DNA of 64,000 nucleotides from JBAZHE01 sp041652555. GTDB lineage: Bacteria > Patescibacteriota > Patescibacteriia > Patescibacteriales > WJLG01. The notes beneath the pieces are model-generated. The model searched no databases, had not been told where the DNA came from, and saw only the letters and a program-made list of their open reading frames with translations. Positions 42,330 through 51,417 of the stretch are shown in pieces (the stretch's first letter is position 1; each line of letters opens with the position of its first letter). The stretch spans positions 1 through 64,000 of the forward strand of contig JBAZHE010000001.1 in the NCBI GenBank assembly GCA_041652555.1. Direction: 5' to 3'. Made by a program: the position numbers and the translations under genes.

Positions 42330-43196
42330 ATGAATATTATAACGCATCGCGGATTAAATCCATCCAGTGGTAATTATTACCCTGAAAGTACTTGGGAAGC
42401 CTTTTTAGATCAGCTTTCACGTGGGTATGGTCTTGAATTTGATGTTCAGTTTACGCGCGACAAAGAAGTGGTTGTTTTTCATAGCCCTGATTTGTCAGTT
42501 ATCTCTAGTGGAACAATTAAGAGTAGGTTGTCAGAATTGAATGCGGTGGAAATAAAAGAGTTAAGATTTTCTGGCTGTCGACTTTGCTTTTTGGAAGAAT
42601 TAATGGCGGCTATTATTGTTAGCAAAGCACCAATAAGTGCCATACATTTTAAAGGTGTTTATCAGTCTGATGAATATCTAGAAATTTTATCATCTAAGCT
42701 TGAAGGTTTTGACTCAAAGCGTTTTATTATCTTTGATCTTAAAATTCCTGTTGCGCAAAAGATGAAAATAAAAAATTCCCAATGGCAACTAGCTGCATCC
42801 ATTTCACATCCTTATGATATTGAGCGGTATAATCAGGTAGTACACGGGACATTGTTGACTGTTTCTGAAGTGGTGAATAATAAAAATATTTTTAATTGGG
42901 TTTGGCTAGATGAATGGGATAGAATAGATGAATGTGGTAAGGATAAGCTTTTGTATTCTCTTGAGATTTTTTATTTTTGCCGGCAGCATGGTTTTAAAAT
43001 AGGTTTAGTAACTCCAGAGTTACACGCTACTTCGCCAGGATTACTTGGTGGTGAGTCACATCCAGACGCTGTTAATCAGAGAAAACTATCTATCAGGATT
43101 AAGGACATTATAATGCTTAAGCCAGATTTGATTTGTACTGACTATCCAGATGAGGTTGATAATTTAGTAATGTTGAGTAAAATAAATTATGAGTGA
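42330..43196 (+). CDS. Glycerophosphodiester phosphodiesterase-like protein
   Basis: 288 residues. ITHRGLNPSSG is the N-terminal GDPD motif, YPESTWEAF and GLEFDVQFTRDKEVVVFH the E-x-D and substrate region, and PDLICTDYPDEV the family C-terminus. The usual ENT is EST and the HD dyad is HS, so catalysis may be altered. It lies divergent from the HAD/cupin/nucleotidyltransferase set and could act on a phosphodiester-modified glycan. Overlaps the next gene by 8 nt. Confidence 0.7.
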   Translation: MNIITHRGLNPSSGNYYPESTWEAFLDQLSRGYGLEFDVQFTRDKEVVVFHSPDLSVISSGTIKSRLSELNAVEIKELRFSGCRLCFLEELMAAIIVSKAPISAIHFKGVYQSDEYLEILSSKLEGFDSKRFIIFDLKIPVAQKMKIKNSQWQLAASISHPYDIERYNQVVHGTLLTVSEVVNNKNIFNWVWLDEWDRIDECGKDKLLYSLEIFYFCRQHGFKIGLVTPELHATSPGLLGGESHPDAVNQRKLSIRIKDIIMLKPDLICTDYPDEVDNLVMLSKINYE

Positions 43197-44577
43197 TTTT
43201 TGGAAGAAAATTTATAAGGTTATTGATAAAAATGCTATTTTTTTAGCAATTATTTTTTCGGCGCTAATTATTTTTGTTAACGCTTCGGTTTATTTTCGGC
43301 AATATGATAGCAAGGATCAAGATGCTTACGCTTCGGCGCATTCCCATGGTTTCGCTACGGCAAATTTTGCCCCAGATAGCTGGCACAACCCAATCGTTGC
43401 CAAAGAAATTAATTTGCCTTCTGGAACAATAAAAAATTATAATCATTGGCCGAATGGATTTTTTGCCGTCTTTGCCTTGGTGATAAAAATTTTTGGCTCA
43501 AACGAAGTTACTGGTCGAAGTTTTGCTATTTTGCTTAACTTGTCAGGTTTGTTTATTTTAGCTGCATCTTTTGTGCGCAAGAATAAAATTGTTTATTTGG
43601 CTGTACCGTTTATTTTACTTTCTCGGATGGGTCGTGATGCAGTGCCATTTGTTTTTTTGGATTCTGCCTTTTTTCTTTTTGTTAGTTTGATTGTTTATGC
43701 TGTTTCTTTGTTGGACGAAGTGAAGAATCACAAAAAAGCGAGGAATATTTTTTTAGTCGCTTCAATCGTCGGACCATTTTTTTGTCAGCTTATTATTATT
43801 TTTTCTTTTTTAGCTGTGCCGGTATTTTATTATTTTGACCGTAACAAAAAAAGACTGCTGGTTAATTTGTTTTTGCCGTTTTTGGCCACAGTTGTTGTTT
43901 TATTAGGGATGTCTTTGGCCGGGCAAGGATTTTTAAATGGTTTTATAGAGCTGTATAAGCAATTTATGCATCGAGTTGGAATTCATGAACGTTATGATGA
44001 ATATGTTAGTTTTTTTTCTCTGGCTAAAACTATAGGAAAACATTGGCTTTTGAATTTGAATTTTTTAATGATTTTTATTCCGCTTTCTTGGTGGTCGCTA
44101 TTTAGGCAAAAGAATCCGACAGCTTATTTTTTGCCGGCGGCAATAATTTATTCTTTTGTAATGCGCAACTATGTTGGAGTTCATTTTTTTGCCGGCTTAC
44201 CTGTCACGGCCGCCGCTATTTTTACAGTTATCTCCGCTTCATCTGGTTGGTTGGATAAAAAAAATTTAGGAATTTTATTTTTATTTTTATTAGTTGTTTC
44301 AGCTTTTGGTGTGTTCTTGGTCCCGGAAAAATACCAGACATATGAAAGCATAAAAGCACAAAGGAATCTTTATGCGGATATTGCCGTTAGCAAAAAATCT
44401 GAAAATTGCCGTTCATTTAATATCACCACGCCAGATGGTGTGGAAGTAGATTATCGTTTAGTGCAGTTTTTTCTCGGCCCAGTTGTTATTAACAAAATAA
44501 AAAAAGGTGAAGCGGGAAAAGAATGTTTTTTACGGGTTAATTTTATAAATAGTCGTTTTGCGATTGAGAATGATTAA
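43189..44577 (+). CDS. Membrane glycosyltransferase, GT39/ArnT-like
   Basis: 462 residues, with about 10 hydrophobic segments after a short N-terminus and a polar C-terminal domain. YNHWPNGFFAVFALVIKIFG and ILLSRMGRDAVPFVF fit polyprenyl-phosphate-sugar glycosyltransferases of the GT39 class, whose first loop carries acidic catalytic residues (here DSKDQDAY). It would add a sugar from a lipid carrier on the outer face of the membrane. No polysaccharide polymerase (Wzy) was recognised otherwise. Confidence 0.65.
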   Translation: MSDFWKKIYKVIDKNAIFLAIIFSALIIFVNASVYFRQYDSKDQDAYASAHSHGFATANFAPDSWHNPIVAKEINLPSGTIKNYNHWPNGFFAVFALVIKIFGSNEVTGRSFAILLNLSGLFILAASFVRKNKIVYLAVPFILLSRMGRDAVPFVFLDSAFFLFVSLIVYAVSLLDEVKNHKKARNIFLVASIVGPFFCQLIIIFSFLAVPVFYYFDRNKKRLLVNLFLPFLATVVVLLGMSLAGQGFLNGFIELYKQFMHRVGIHERYDEYVSFFSLAKTIGKHWLLNLNFLMIFIPLSWWSLFRQKNPTAYFLPAAIIYSFVMRNYVGVHFFAGLPVTAAAIFTVISASSGWLDKKNLGILFLFLLVVSAFGVFLVPEKYQTYESIKAQRNLYADIAVSKKSENCRSFNITTPDGVEVDYRLVQFFLGPVVINKIKKGEAGKECFLRVNFINSRFAIEND

Positions 44578-44642
44578 ATTTTTATTAATTTAATTTTTCG
44601 TGACACAAAACTGTGAGATAGTTGAAGTGTTTTTTTGTTTTT

Positions 44643-45071
44643 TTAAAGTGTTGAGGGCTTTGGTTTGGCACCGGCGTAAACGAAATACTTGTACAATAAA
44701 AAATTCCAAGAAACAGCAAGGATAATAGAGGCAAGACGGATGAGACGATAATCAAATTTTAGGCGGTTATTAAATATATACATCACGGATACGGAGAAAG
44801 AGTAATTAAAAATCATAACAATACTGAAGCGTAAAAGTTGGCGATGTGTTAGTGAGTGTTGTTTGAATGACCAATATTTGTTAGCGAGAAAAACAAAGGT
44901 TAAAATAAATATTTGATTGGCTATAACAGCGATGAACGGTAGTAAATGTAAGATTTCTTTTAGGAAAATCAAGCTGGACATATCCAAAATTACGCCGATT
45001 ACGCCAACGATGAAATATTTGGCGAATTGCTGGCGCAATGACCATAAAAATTTTGCGGTTTTTTTAATCAT
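44643..45071 (-). CDS. GtrA-family membrane protein
   Basis: 142 residues with four hydrophobic helices. FAKYFIVGVIGVILDMSSL and LANKYWSFKQHS are the GtrA signature. Family members help move polyprenyl-phosphate-linked sugars across the membrane, which fits the GT39-like transferase next to it. Its start overlaps fcl by 8 nt. Confidence 0.85.
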   Translation of the reverse strand: MIKKTAKFLWSLRQQFAKYFIVGVIGVILDMSSLIFLKEILHLLPFIAVIANQIFILTFVFLANKYWSFKQHSLTHRQLLRFSIVMIFNYSFSVSVMYIFNNRLKFDYRLIRLASIILAVSWNFLLYKYFVYAGAKPKPSTL

Positions 45072-45999
45072 TTTTTTTGTTTTCTAAGTACCATTGATAA
45101 TAAGATTTTAATCCGTCTGCTAAATTAATTTTATGTCTCCAACCTAAGTCGTGTATTTTTGAAACGTCTAACAATTTACGCGCTGTGCCGTCCGGTTTAC
45201 TTTTGTCCCAAGTTATTTTTCCAGAAAATCCAGTGATGTTTTTTATTGTTTCTGCAATCTCTTTAATTGAAACGTCTTCGCCAGTGCCAATATTAATTAT
45301 TTCTCCTTGGTCATAATTATTTATTAAAAAAATACAGGCGTCAGCTAAATCATCAACATGGAGAAATTCACGTCGTGCTGACCCAGTTCCCCAAACTACG
45401 GTTTCCTGGGAATTATTTATTTTAGCTTCGTGAAACTTACGTAATAATGCCGGTAGAACATGGGAATTTTGCAAATCAAAATTATCATTTTGTCCGTATA
45501 GATTAGTGGGCATAACGGAAATAAAATTCGTGCCGTATTGTCGGTTATAAGATTGGCATTCTATAATGCCGGCGATTTTGGCAACCGCATATGGTTTATT
45601 GGTTTCTTCCAGTGGACCGGTTAAGAGATATTCTTCTTTAATTGGTTGTTGACATTCGCGCGGATAGATGCAGGAACTACCAAGGAATAATAATTTTTTT
45701 ACACCAGACAGATGGGCTTGGCGTATTATATTATTTTGAACGGTTAAATTTTGATAGATAAAATCAGCCGGATAAGTTTGATTACTAACAATGCCACCCA
45801 CCTTGGCCGCGGCCAAAAAAACATATTCCGGTTTTTCTTTCTGAAAAAATTCAGCTGTTGCTTGTTGGTCAAGCAGATCCAGCTCCGCCCTGGTTTTTAG
45901 AATTAAGTTATTAAAGCCTTTGGTTTTTAATTTTCTAGCGATGGCGGAGCCAACTAATCCGTTGTGTCCGGCAATATAGATTTTTGCAGAGGTGTCCAT
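45064..45999 (-). CDS. fcl: GDP-L-fucose synthase
   Basis: 311 residues, extended short-chain dehydrogenase fold. IYIAGHNGLVGSAIARKL is the NADP-binding glycine motif, LGSSCIYPREC carries the catalytic Ser, NKPYAVAKIAG the YxxxK pair, and FISVMPTNLYGQNDNFD the family motif. It converts GDP-4-keto-6-deoxymannose to GDP-L-fucose, the step after gmd. It lies 12 nt after gmd. Confidence 0.93.
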   Translation of the reverse strand: MDTSAKIYIAGHNGLVGSAIARKLKTKGFNNLILKTRAELDLLDQQATAEFFQKEKPEYVFLAAAKVGGIVSNQTYPADFIYQNLTVQNNIIRQAHLSGVKKLLFLGSSCIYPRECQQPIKEEYLLTGPLEETNKPYAVAKIAGIIECQSYNRQYGTNFISVMPTNLYGQNDNFDLQNSHVLPALLRKFHEAKINNSQETVVWGTGSARREFLHVDDLADACIFLINNYDQGEIINIGTGEDVSIKEIAETIKNITGFSGKITWDKSKPDGTARKLLDVSKIHDLGWRHKINLADGLKSYYQWYLENKKND

Positions 46000-46011
46000 A
46001 TTATTTTTATT

Positions 46012-47049
46012 TTAAATTTTTGTTTTTTCCGCCTCAAGATCTGACTCGCACATTTCTTTAACTAATTCTTCGAAGGAAGTTTTTGGTTGCCAGCCAAGTT
46101 TGTTTTTAGCCTTGGTCGGATCGCCTAAAAGAATATCAACCTCGGTTGGTCGAAAATATTTTGGGTCTATTTCAATAATTGTTTCCCCAGTATTTTTATC
46201 AATCCCTTTTTCATTAAGGCCATTCCCTTGCCAAGTAAGATTAATGCCAAAATAATGGGCGGATTTTTCAACGAATTCGCGAACAGTATGAGCTTCTCCA
46301 GTCGCTAAGACAAAATCATCCGGTTCGGGGGTTTGTAGCATCTGCCACATTCCATACACATAATCTCTGGCGTGACCCCAGTCGCGCTTGGCATCGAGAT
46401 TTCCTAAGAATAGTTTTTTATCTTTACCTAGTTTAATGCGGGCCAAGCCTCGGGTTATTTTTCTGGTAACAAAAGTTTCACCACGTCGAGGAGACTCGTG
46501 ATTAAAAAGAATACCGTTTACTGCAAAAAGATTGTAAGCTTCGCGGTAATTTTTTGTAATCCAATAGGCATATACTTTAGCACAGCCATATGGTGAGCGG
46601 GGATAGAAGGGAGAAGTTTCTTTTAGTGGAATTTCTATGGCGCGACCAAACATTTCTGAGGACGAAGCTTGATAGAATTTTGTTTTGATTCCCGACTCGC
46701 GAATAGTATCTAATAAACGCAAGGTTCCAAGGCCGGTAACATCAGCTGTGTATTCTGGCATATCAAAAGAAACGCGAACATGGCTTTGTGCTCCTAAATT
46801 ATAGATTTCATCCGGTTTTATTTTTTCTAATAACCGACTTAAATTACTTGAATCTGATAAGTCTCCATAGTGCAAAAACATTTTTACACCATTAGTGTGG
46901 GTATCTTTATAGAGATGATCGATGCGGCCGGTATTAAAAGTGCTAGAGCGCCGGATTAATCCGTGGACCTCGTAACCTTTTTCTAATAATAATTCCGCTA
47001 GATATGACCCGTCTTGGCCGGTGATACCGGTTATAAGCGCTTTTTTCAT
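46012..47049 (-). CDS. gmd: GDP-mannose 4,6-dehydratase
   Basis: 345 residues. ALITGITGQDGSYLAELLL is the NAD(P)-binding motif, GLIRRSSTFNTGRIDHLY is diagnostic of this enzyme, PYGCAKVYAYW the YxxxK pair, LFNHESPRRGETFVTRK a conserved active-site loop. It makes GDP-4-keto-6-deoxymannose, the substrate of fcl. Lies 23 nt after the glycosylphosphotransferase gene in one operon. Confidence 0.95.
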   Translation of the reverse strand: MKKALITGITGQDGSYLAELLLEKGYEVHGLIRRSSTFNTGRIDHLYKDTHTNGVKMFLHYGDLSDSSNLSRLLEKIKPDEIYNLGAQSHVRVSFDMPEYTADVTGLGTLRLLDTIRESGIKTKFYQASSSEMFGRAIEIPLKETSPFYPRSPYGCAKVYAYWITKNYREAYNLFAVNGILFNHESPRRGETFVTRKITRGLARIKLGKDKKLFLGNLDAKRDWGHARDYVYGMWQMLQTPEPDDFVLATGEAHTVREFVEKSAHYFGINLTWQGNGLNEKGIDKNTGETIIEIDPKYFRPTEVDILLGDPTKAKNKLGWQPKTSFEELVKEMCESDLEAEKTKI

Positions 47050-47072
47050 AGTTTTTATTTTTTATTAATCGC

Positions 47073-48434
47073 CTATCGACCTGCTCGTAAAAAAACCGTT
47101 GCAATAGTTTTTAAAATAATAGAGAAATCCAAAAAAAGCGAGCGGTGTTTTATATAATAGAGGTCGTATTGTAATTTTTTCATAGTGTCCTCATAAGAAG
47201 GCGAGTGGTATTCGCCAGAAATTTGGTCAACTCCGGTTAAGCCCGGTTTTGTTAAAGTACGTTCGCTATAAAAAGGTATTTGTTTCTCTAGCTCGGTTAC
47301 TAGCCCCGGCCGTTCTGGGCGCGGGCCGACAAAACTCATCTCTCCTTTTAAAATATTTAAAATTTGCGGTAATTCATCTAGACGCGATTTGCGCAAAAAA
47401 TTTCCCAAGGCGGTAATTCTTTTGTCGCCATCAACAGTAGGGGAACTGTCATTATTTTCTGTCCGCATTGTTCGGAATTTTAGTATTTTAAACTCTTGAC
47501 CGTTTTGTCCGACGCGGGTTTGTTTAAAAAAAGCCGGACCGCGTGATTCTATTTTTATCACTAAAATTATCAATGGCCAAAAAATTATTGTTATTAATAA
47601 AACTATTAGGGCACCTATAATGTCAACCACTTTTTTGAAAATATCGGCGTTATTTTGTCCGCCTTCGTTTAGATTTTCTAAGAACCACATTTTGCCGATA
47701 GCTTCTATTGGTACTTTGCCGGTGATGGTTTCGTAAAAGTTTATTAAGTTTATAAAACTGATTTTTAGGTGTAAGCATTCAAATAATAGACTGCGTCGTT
47801 TTTCTGAATCTGGATTTTCCGCTAAGATTATGTGGCTTATTTTTTTGCGGTTTATTAATTCCGGTAAATCTTTAAAAGCGCTAAAGATTGGTGTGCCGTT
47901 AATTTCTTTTTGGTCTGGTCTTTTTTCATCCAAAATAAAAGAAATATGAAAACCTAAGTGCGGTTGTTGTTTTATTTCCATTAATAATTTTTCTGCTAAT
48001 GTGCTTAGGCCGATGATAGCGATATTATTTTTTGGCAGATAAGATGATAGTATGGCATTAAAAATCACGCGCCAAATAGAAAAAATTATAAAGAAAACGC
48101 CGACAAAAATAGCTAGATTTGTTTTTGGGGTGATTCCTGTTAATGGCGAAAAATAAAAAAAGAGTACAGAAAGCAAGGCTGAAAAAAGAAAAGTTTGGCC
48201 GATTTTTGAGAAAAATTTGGCGCTGTTGGCAGCTTGGCGCAGATTATATAGATCGGCGATAAAAAAAATTACTAGCCAGCCAGCAAAAATTATTGTAAAT
48301 GGCAACAAATGTGCTTGCCAAATTTCTGCTTCCGGCCATTGCCAATAACGTAAGGCAATAGTTAAAAATAAAGCTATATACATAGCAGTAACGTCGCCTG
48401 CTAGGAGGAGAATTTTTTTGAAATGATTGTTCAT
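47073..48434 (-). CDS. Undecaprenyl-phosphate glycosylphosphotransferase (WbaP/EpsE type)
   Basis: 453 residues. Four to five N-terminal helices (to about 135), a CoA-binding-like middle (FHISFILDEKRPDQKEINGT), a further helix near 270, and the C-terminal transferase domain with KQTRVGQNG, KILKFRTM, RKSRLDELPQ and FVGPRPERPG. It attaches the first sugar phosphate to undecaprenyl phosphate and so starts the glycan unit. ATG 48434 is chosen: an in-frame ATG at 48458 lies upstream of the predicted -10 box. Confidence 0.9.
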   Translation of the reverse strand: MNNHFKKILLLAGDVTAMYIALFLTIALRYWQWPEAEIWQAHLLPFTIIFAGWLVIFFIADLYNLRQAANSAKFFSKIGQTFLFSALLSVLFFYFSPLTGITPKTNLAIFVGVFFIIFSIWRVIFNAILSSYLPKNNIAIIGLSTLAEKLLMEIKQQPHLGFHISFILDEKRPDQKEINGTPIFSAFKDLPELINRKKISHIILAENPDSEKRRSLLFECLHLKISFINLINFYETITGKVPIEAIGKMWFLENLNEGGQNNADIFKKVVDIIGALIVLLITIIFWPLIILVIKIESRGPAFFKQTRVGQNGQEFKILKFRTMRTENNDSSPTVDGDKRITALGNFLRKSRLDELPQILNILKGEMSFVGPRPERPGLVTELEKQIPFYSERTLTKPGLTGVDQISGEYHSPSYEDTMKKLQYDLYYIKHRSLFLDFSIILKTIATVFLRAGR

Positions 48435-48448
48435 ATTTTTATGGCTTA

Positions 48449-48477
48449 AATTTAACATAAGTTTTGATAAAAATCAA
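48449..48477 (-). promoter_or_regulatory. Promoter of the gmd/fcl operon
   Basis: Minus strand TTGATT (48472-48477), 17 nt, TAAATT (48449-48454), 14 nt to the ATG at 48434. Confidence 0.45.
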
Positions 48478-48478
48478 C

Positions 48479-48507
48479 TTGATTTAAGAAGATTATAATG
48501 TTAATAT
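48479..48507 (+). promoter_or_regulatory. Promoter of holB (leaderless arrangement)
   Basis: TTGATT (48479-48484), 17 nt, TAATAT (48502-48507), 6 nt to the ATG at 48514. A TATAAT at 48494-48499 is an alternative. Back to back with the promoter at 48449-48477. Confidence 0.45.
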
Positions 48508-48513
48508 TTAAGT

Positions 48514-49563
48514 ATGGAAAAACCTTTAAAGAATAAGTGGCCACTAGTAGGCAATCGGCAAGTTTCTGATTTCTTGGAAAAAAGCGTAGTGGCGGGTAAT
48601 TTAGCCAGTGCTTATATTTTTTTTGGTCTAAAAGATTTGGGAAAAACGGCGGCGGCGGTTTATTTCGCGCAAACGCTTTTGTGTCAAAAGCACCAGACTG
48701 GAGTTTTTGCTCCGCCTTGCGGTGAATGTTCTTCTTGCTCGCGATTTTCTTCTAAAAATAGTGATAGTCAAAATCTGGAAGTTACCCATGGAGATTTTCA
48801 CGTGTTGAGAAAAAAATCTGATAAAAAAAATATTTCCGTGGAAGATGTGCGGGAGTTTATTCGATTGTTGTCTTTAAGCTCTTTTTTAGGTTCTTATAAA
48901 ATTGGTCTGATTAAGGAGGCGGAGAATTTGAGCCAGGAAGCGGCCAATGCACTTTTGAAAACCTTGGAAGAGCCACGGTTGAAAGTAATAATTATTTTAA
49001 CTGTTTCCCGTTTGGATATTTTGCCAAAAACAATTCTTTCTCGCAGCCAGATTTTGCGTTTTGCGCCGGTGAAATTTTCTGAAATCCACGATTTTTTAAT
49101 GAAAGAGAAAAACTTTACCCGCGACGTGGCGTTGAATGCCGCCAAGCTCTCTTTGGGTCGTCCGGCCTTGGCTGCTAAATTTGCCGAAGATCGCGATTTT
49201 CACGAGAACTATGGTGTGTCCGCTGATTGCTTTTTGAATTTTTTTCAGCAGGGGATTGCCAAACGTTTTAAAAATATTGATTCTCTGTTAGCTATTCGCG
49301 ATTCTAACGAGGGGCAGGGAGAAAAAGTTATGGAGATTATTGGTGTTTGGCGAGGCTTGGCGCGTGATCTTTTATTGTTATCTGCCGTTTCTGGAAATTT
49401 GGCACAGAATTACAATCGTCTGTCGGATTTGGAAAAAATAAGCCAAAGTCGCCAATGTTTTTTTTGGCCAAAGCTTTTAAAAAAAATTGATTTGGCGGAA
49501 GATTATGTTCGCGCCAATGTTAATCCGCGTCTAGTCTTAGAAGGCATTGCCGCAGATATTTAG
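48514..49563 (+). CDS. holB: DNA polymerase III delta' (clamp-loader) subunit
   Basis: 349 residues, AAA+ clamp-loader fold. GLKDLGKT is a P-loop of the Gx4GKT form, PPCGECSSCSRF the zinc module, IKEAENLSQEAANALLKTLE the Walker B/sensor region (ENLS in place of DExx), and LPKTILSRSQ the SRC motif region. It loads the sliding clamp at replication forks. It lies divergent from the glycan operon, and its stop is followed after 5 nt by a palindromic element. Confidence 0.88.
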   Translation: MEKPLKNKWPLVGNRQVSDFLEKSVVAGNLASAYIFFGLKDLGKTAAAVYFAQTLLCQKHQTGVFAPPCGECSSCSRFSSKNSDSQNLEVTHGDFHVLRKKSDKKNISVEDVREFIRLLSLSSFLGSYKIGLIKEAENLSQEAANALLKTLEEPRLKVIIILTVSRLDILPKTILSRSQILRFAPVKFSEIHDFLMKEKNFTRDVALNAAKLSLGRPALAAKFAEDRDFHENYGVSADCFLNFFQQGIAKRFKNIDSLLAIRDSNEGQGEKVMEIIGVWRGLARDLLLLSAVSGNLAQNYNRLSDLEKISQSRQCFFWPKLLKKIDLAEDYVRANVNPRLVLEGIAADI

Positions 49564-49567
49564 TATT

Positions 49568-49656
49568 AATCCCCTCTAGAAATCTGTCTGTCCGGTAGGC
49601 AGGGAGGGGTGGTTCGGTACTCCGATTTATCCCGTTCGCTGGAGACGGGGTGTGTT
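49568..49656 (+). repeat. Palindromic element family 1, copy C, with a nested insert
   Basis: TAATCCCCTCTAGAA, then CTGTCTGTCCGGTAGGCAG (itself palindromic, 49584-49602) interrupting the hairpin loop, then GGAGGGGTGG and a longer second arm ending ACGGGGTGTGT. It separates holB from the lipoprotein gene. Confidence 0.75.
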
Positions 49657-49682
49657 GTGCCGGCCATATAACAAAAATAAAT

Positions 49683-50759
49683 ATGCAAAAAACAAAATTT
49701 TTTATTACCATTCTTTTGGCAGCCATTGCTCTTTCTGGCTGTTCAATTTCTGTGAACAGTAAAGACACTTCTAATATTGATGGCGGAATTTTTGTGAGTT
49801 CTAATAAAGGCGAAATCTGGGGGCAGACCGCCAGTGTGCCGACAACTAATGGTGTGGAAAGCATCCGTTCTTTTGATTCGGCTGTTTTAGTCTTTGATCC
49901 TTCCGATGCCAAGGCGGTTTATCTGGGCACAGTCGGCCAGGGCCTTTATTATTCTTATGATTTATCGCGCGGCTGGCAGAAAGCTTATACTTTGCCTAGT
50001 GGAACAGTTTTAGCCGTGGCAGTAAGTCCAGATGATAAATGTCAAATTTATGCGACTTTGGGCAATAAATTATATGCCTCCAAAGATTGTAATCGCACTT
50101 ACGAACAGATTTATTTTGACAATGACCCAGTAGTTCAGGTAAGCTCATTAGCGATAGATTATTATGACCCGAATAAAATTTATATTGGCACTTCTAAGGG
50201 GGATATTTTAAAAAGCTCGGATCGCGGTCAAAGCTGGCAGACGATTTATCGCACTGGTTTCCGGGTTTGGAAAATTATTTTAGATTCCGTTGACAGCCGG
50301 ATTATTTTTGCTTCCACTAATGGCGCTGGCCTTTTTCGCTCCGTTGATGGCGGTGAGAACTGGGTTAGCTTAAAAGAAAGCTTAAAAGAATTTAAAGACT
50401 CTAACAAAATAATTGATGTTTCCTTCGCGACTTTAGAAAAAGGCTTGATCTTTGCGGCTACGGCTTCTGGAATTATGAAATCAACGGATAATGGCGACTC
50501 TTGGACTAAAATAGAATTGATAACTAAAGAAAATCAGAAAGAATCTTCCGTGGAAACAATGGCGGTTAATCCGAAAAATGCTCAAGAGATTTATTATGCC
50601 ACTAAGACGACTTTTTACAGTTCCGTTGATGGTGGTGTGAGCTGGAAAACTAAAAAGTTGCCATCCACCCGCGCCGGTGCGGTTTTGATGGTAAAGCCGG
50701 ATCAGCCCAATGTTTTATTCTTGGGTTTGAAGAAAATAAATTCTAGTGGACAATATTAA
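49683..50759 (+). CDS. Lipoprotein with BNR/sortilin-type beta-propeller repeats
   Basis: 359 residues. Signal peptide with lipobox LSGC (Cys20). Repeated Asp-box-like units follow: SSDRGQSWQTIY, SVDGGENWVSL, STDNGDSWTKI, SVDGGVSWKTK, as in YCF48 or sortilin propellers. It should be exported and anchored in the membrane, probably as a scaffold or assembly factor. ATG 49683 is chosen; an in-frame ATG at 49650 lies in the palindromic element and would destroy the signal peptide. Confidence 0.85.
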   Translation: MQKTKFFITILLAAIALSGCSISVNSKDTSNIDGGIFVSSNKGEIWGQTASVPTTNGVESIRSFDSAVLVFDPSDAKAVYLGTVGQGLYYSYDLSRGWQKAYTLPSGTVLAVAVSPDDKCQIYATLGNKLYASKDCNRTYEQIYFDNDPVVQVSSLAIDYYDPNKIYIGTSKGDILKSSDRGQSWQTIYRTGFRVWKIILDSVDSRIIFASTNGAGLFRSVDGGENWVSLKESLKEFKDSNKIIDVSFATLEKGLIFAATASGIMKSTDNGDSWTKIELITKENQKESSVETMAVNPKNAQEIYYATKTTFYSSVDGGVSWKTKKLPSTRAGAVLMVKPDQPNVLFLGLKKINSSGQY

Positions 50760-50779
50760 TAACATTATAAATTAAAAAT

Positions 50780-51334
50780 ATGAATCAATATTTACAAGAA
50801 AAAAAGTTGGAGTTTGACAAGGTTATAGAATTCTTCAGGAAAGACATTAGCTCTTTGCGTACCGGTCGCGCTAATGTAGCGATGTTGGATGGAATAACCG
50901 TGGAGGCTTATGGCATAAAAAATCCACTCGTTTCTGTCGGTAATATTTCTACGACTGATGCCAAGAGTATTGTTATCACGCCTTGGGATAAAGGAGTTTT
51001 AAAAGATGTGGAGAAAGCGATTATGGAAGCTAATCTTGGTTTGGGTATTGTCAATGAAGGTGATAAAATTCGCTTAACCGTTTCACCGATGACTGAAGAA
51101 GTCCGCAAGGAGTTAGTAAAAAAATTGAATGAAAAGAATGAGCACGCTAAGGTTTCTGCCCGTGGTATTCGTGAAATTATAAAAAAATCAATCGAGGAGG
51201 CTGAAAAAGACGGTGCGATTTCTGAAGATGATAGTGAGCGTTTTATGAAAGAGATGGATGAGGAAGTGAAAAAGATTAACGACGAATTAAAAGGTATCCG
51301 CGACAAAAAAGAAGCGGAAATAATGACAATTTAA
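50780..51334 (+). CDS. frr: Ribosome recycling factor
   Basis: 184 residues, full length. FRKDISSLRTGRANVAMLDG and VEAYGIKNPLVSVGNIS are family signatures, LTEERRKEL-like is present as MTEEVRKELVKKLNEKNE, and the C-terminal helix ends EAEIMTI. It splits post-termination ribosomes together with EF-G. Starts 20 nt after the lipoprotein gene; a palindromic element follows 3 nt after its stop. Confidence 0.97.
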   Translation: MNQYLQEKKLEFDKVIEFFRKDISSLRTGRANVAMLDGITVEAYGIKNPLVSVGNISTTDAKSIVITPWDKGVLKDVEKAIMEANLGLGIVNEGDKIRLTVSPMTEEVRKELVKKLNEKNEHAKVSARGIREIIKKSIEEAEKDGAISEDDSERFMKEMDEEVKKINDELKGIRDKKEAEIMTI

Positions 51335-51337
51335 TAA

Positions 51338-51386
51338 ATCCCCTCTAGAAAGAGGGGTGGCTCGGTACTCCGAGACGGGGTGTGTG
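51338..51386 (+). repeat. Palindromic element family 1, copy D
   Basis: ATCCCCTCTAGAAAGAGGGG, TGGCTCGGTACTCCGAG, ACGGGGTGTGT. Compact version of copy B. Begins 3 nt after the frr stop. Confidence 0.85.
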
Positions 51387-51417
51387 AAATTTAACACCTT
51401 TGCTATATATTCAGCGC

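Noticed and set aside
13488..51386. Insertion sequences at the palindromic elements
   Set aside because: No transposase gene, long terminal repeats or clear target duplications; elements are only 40-90 bp.
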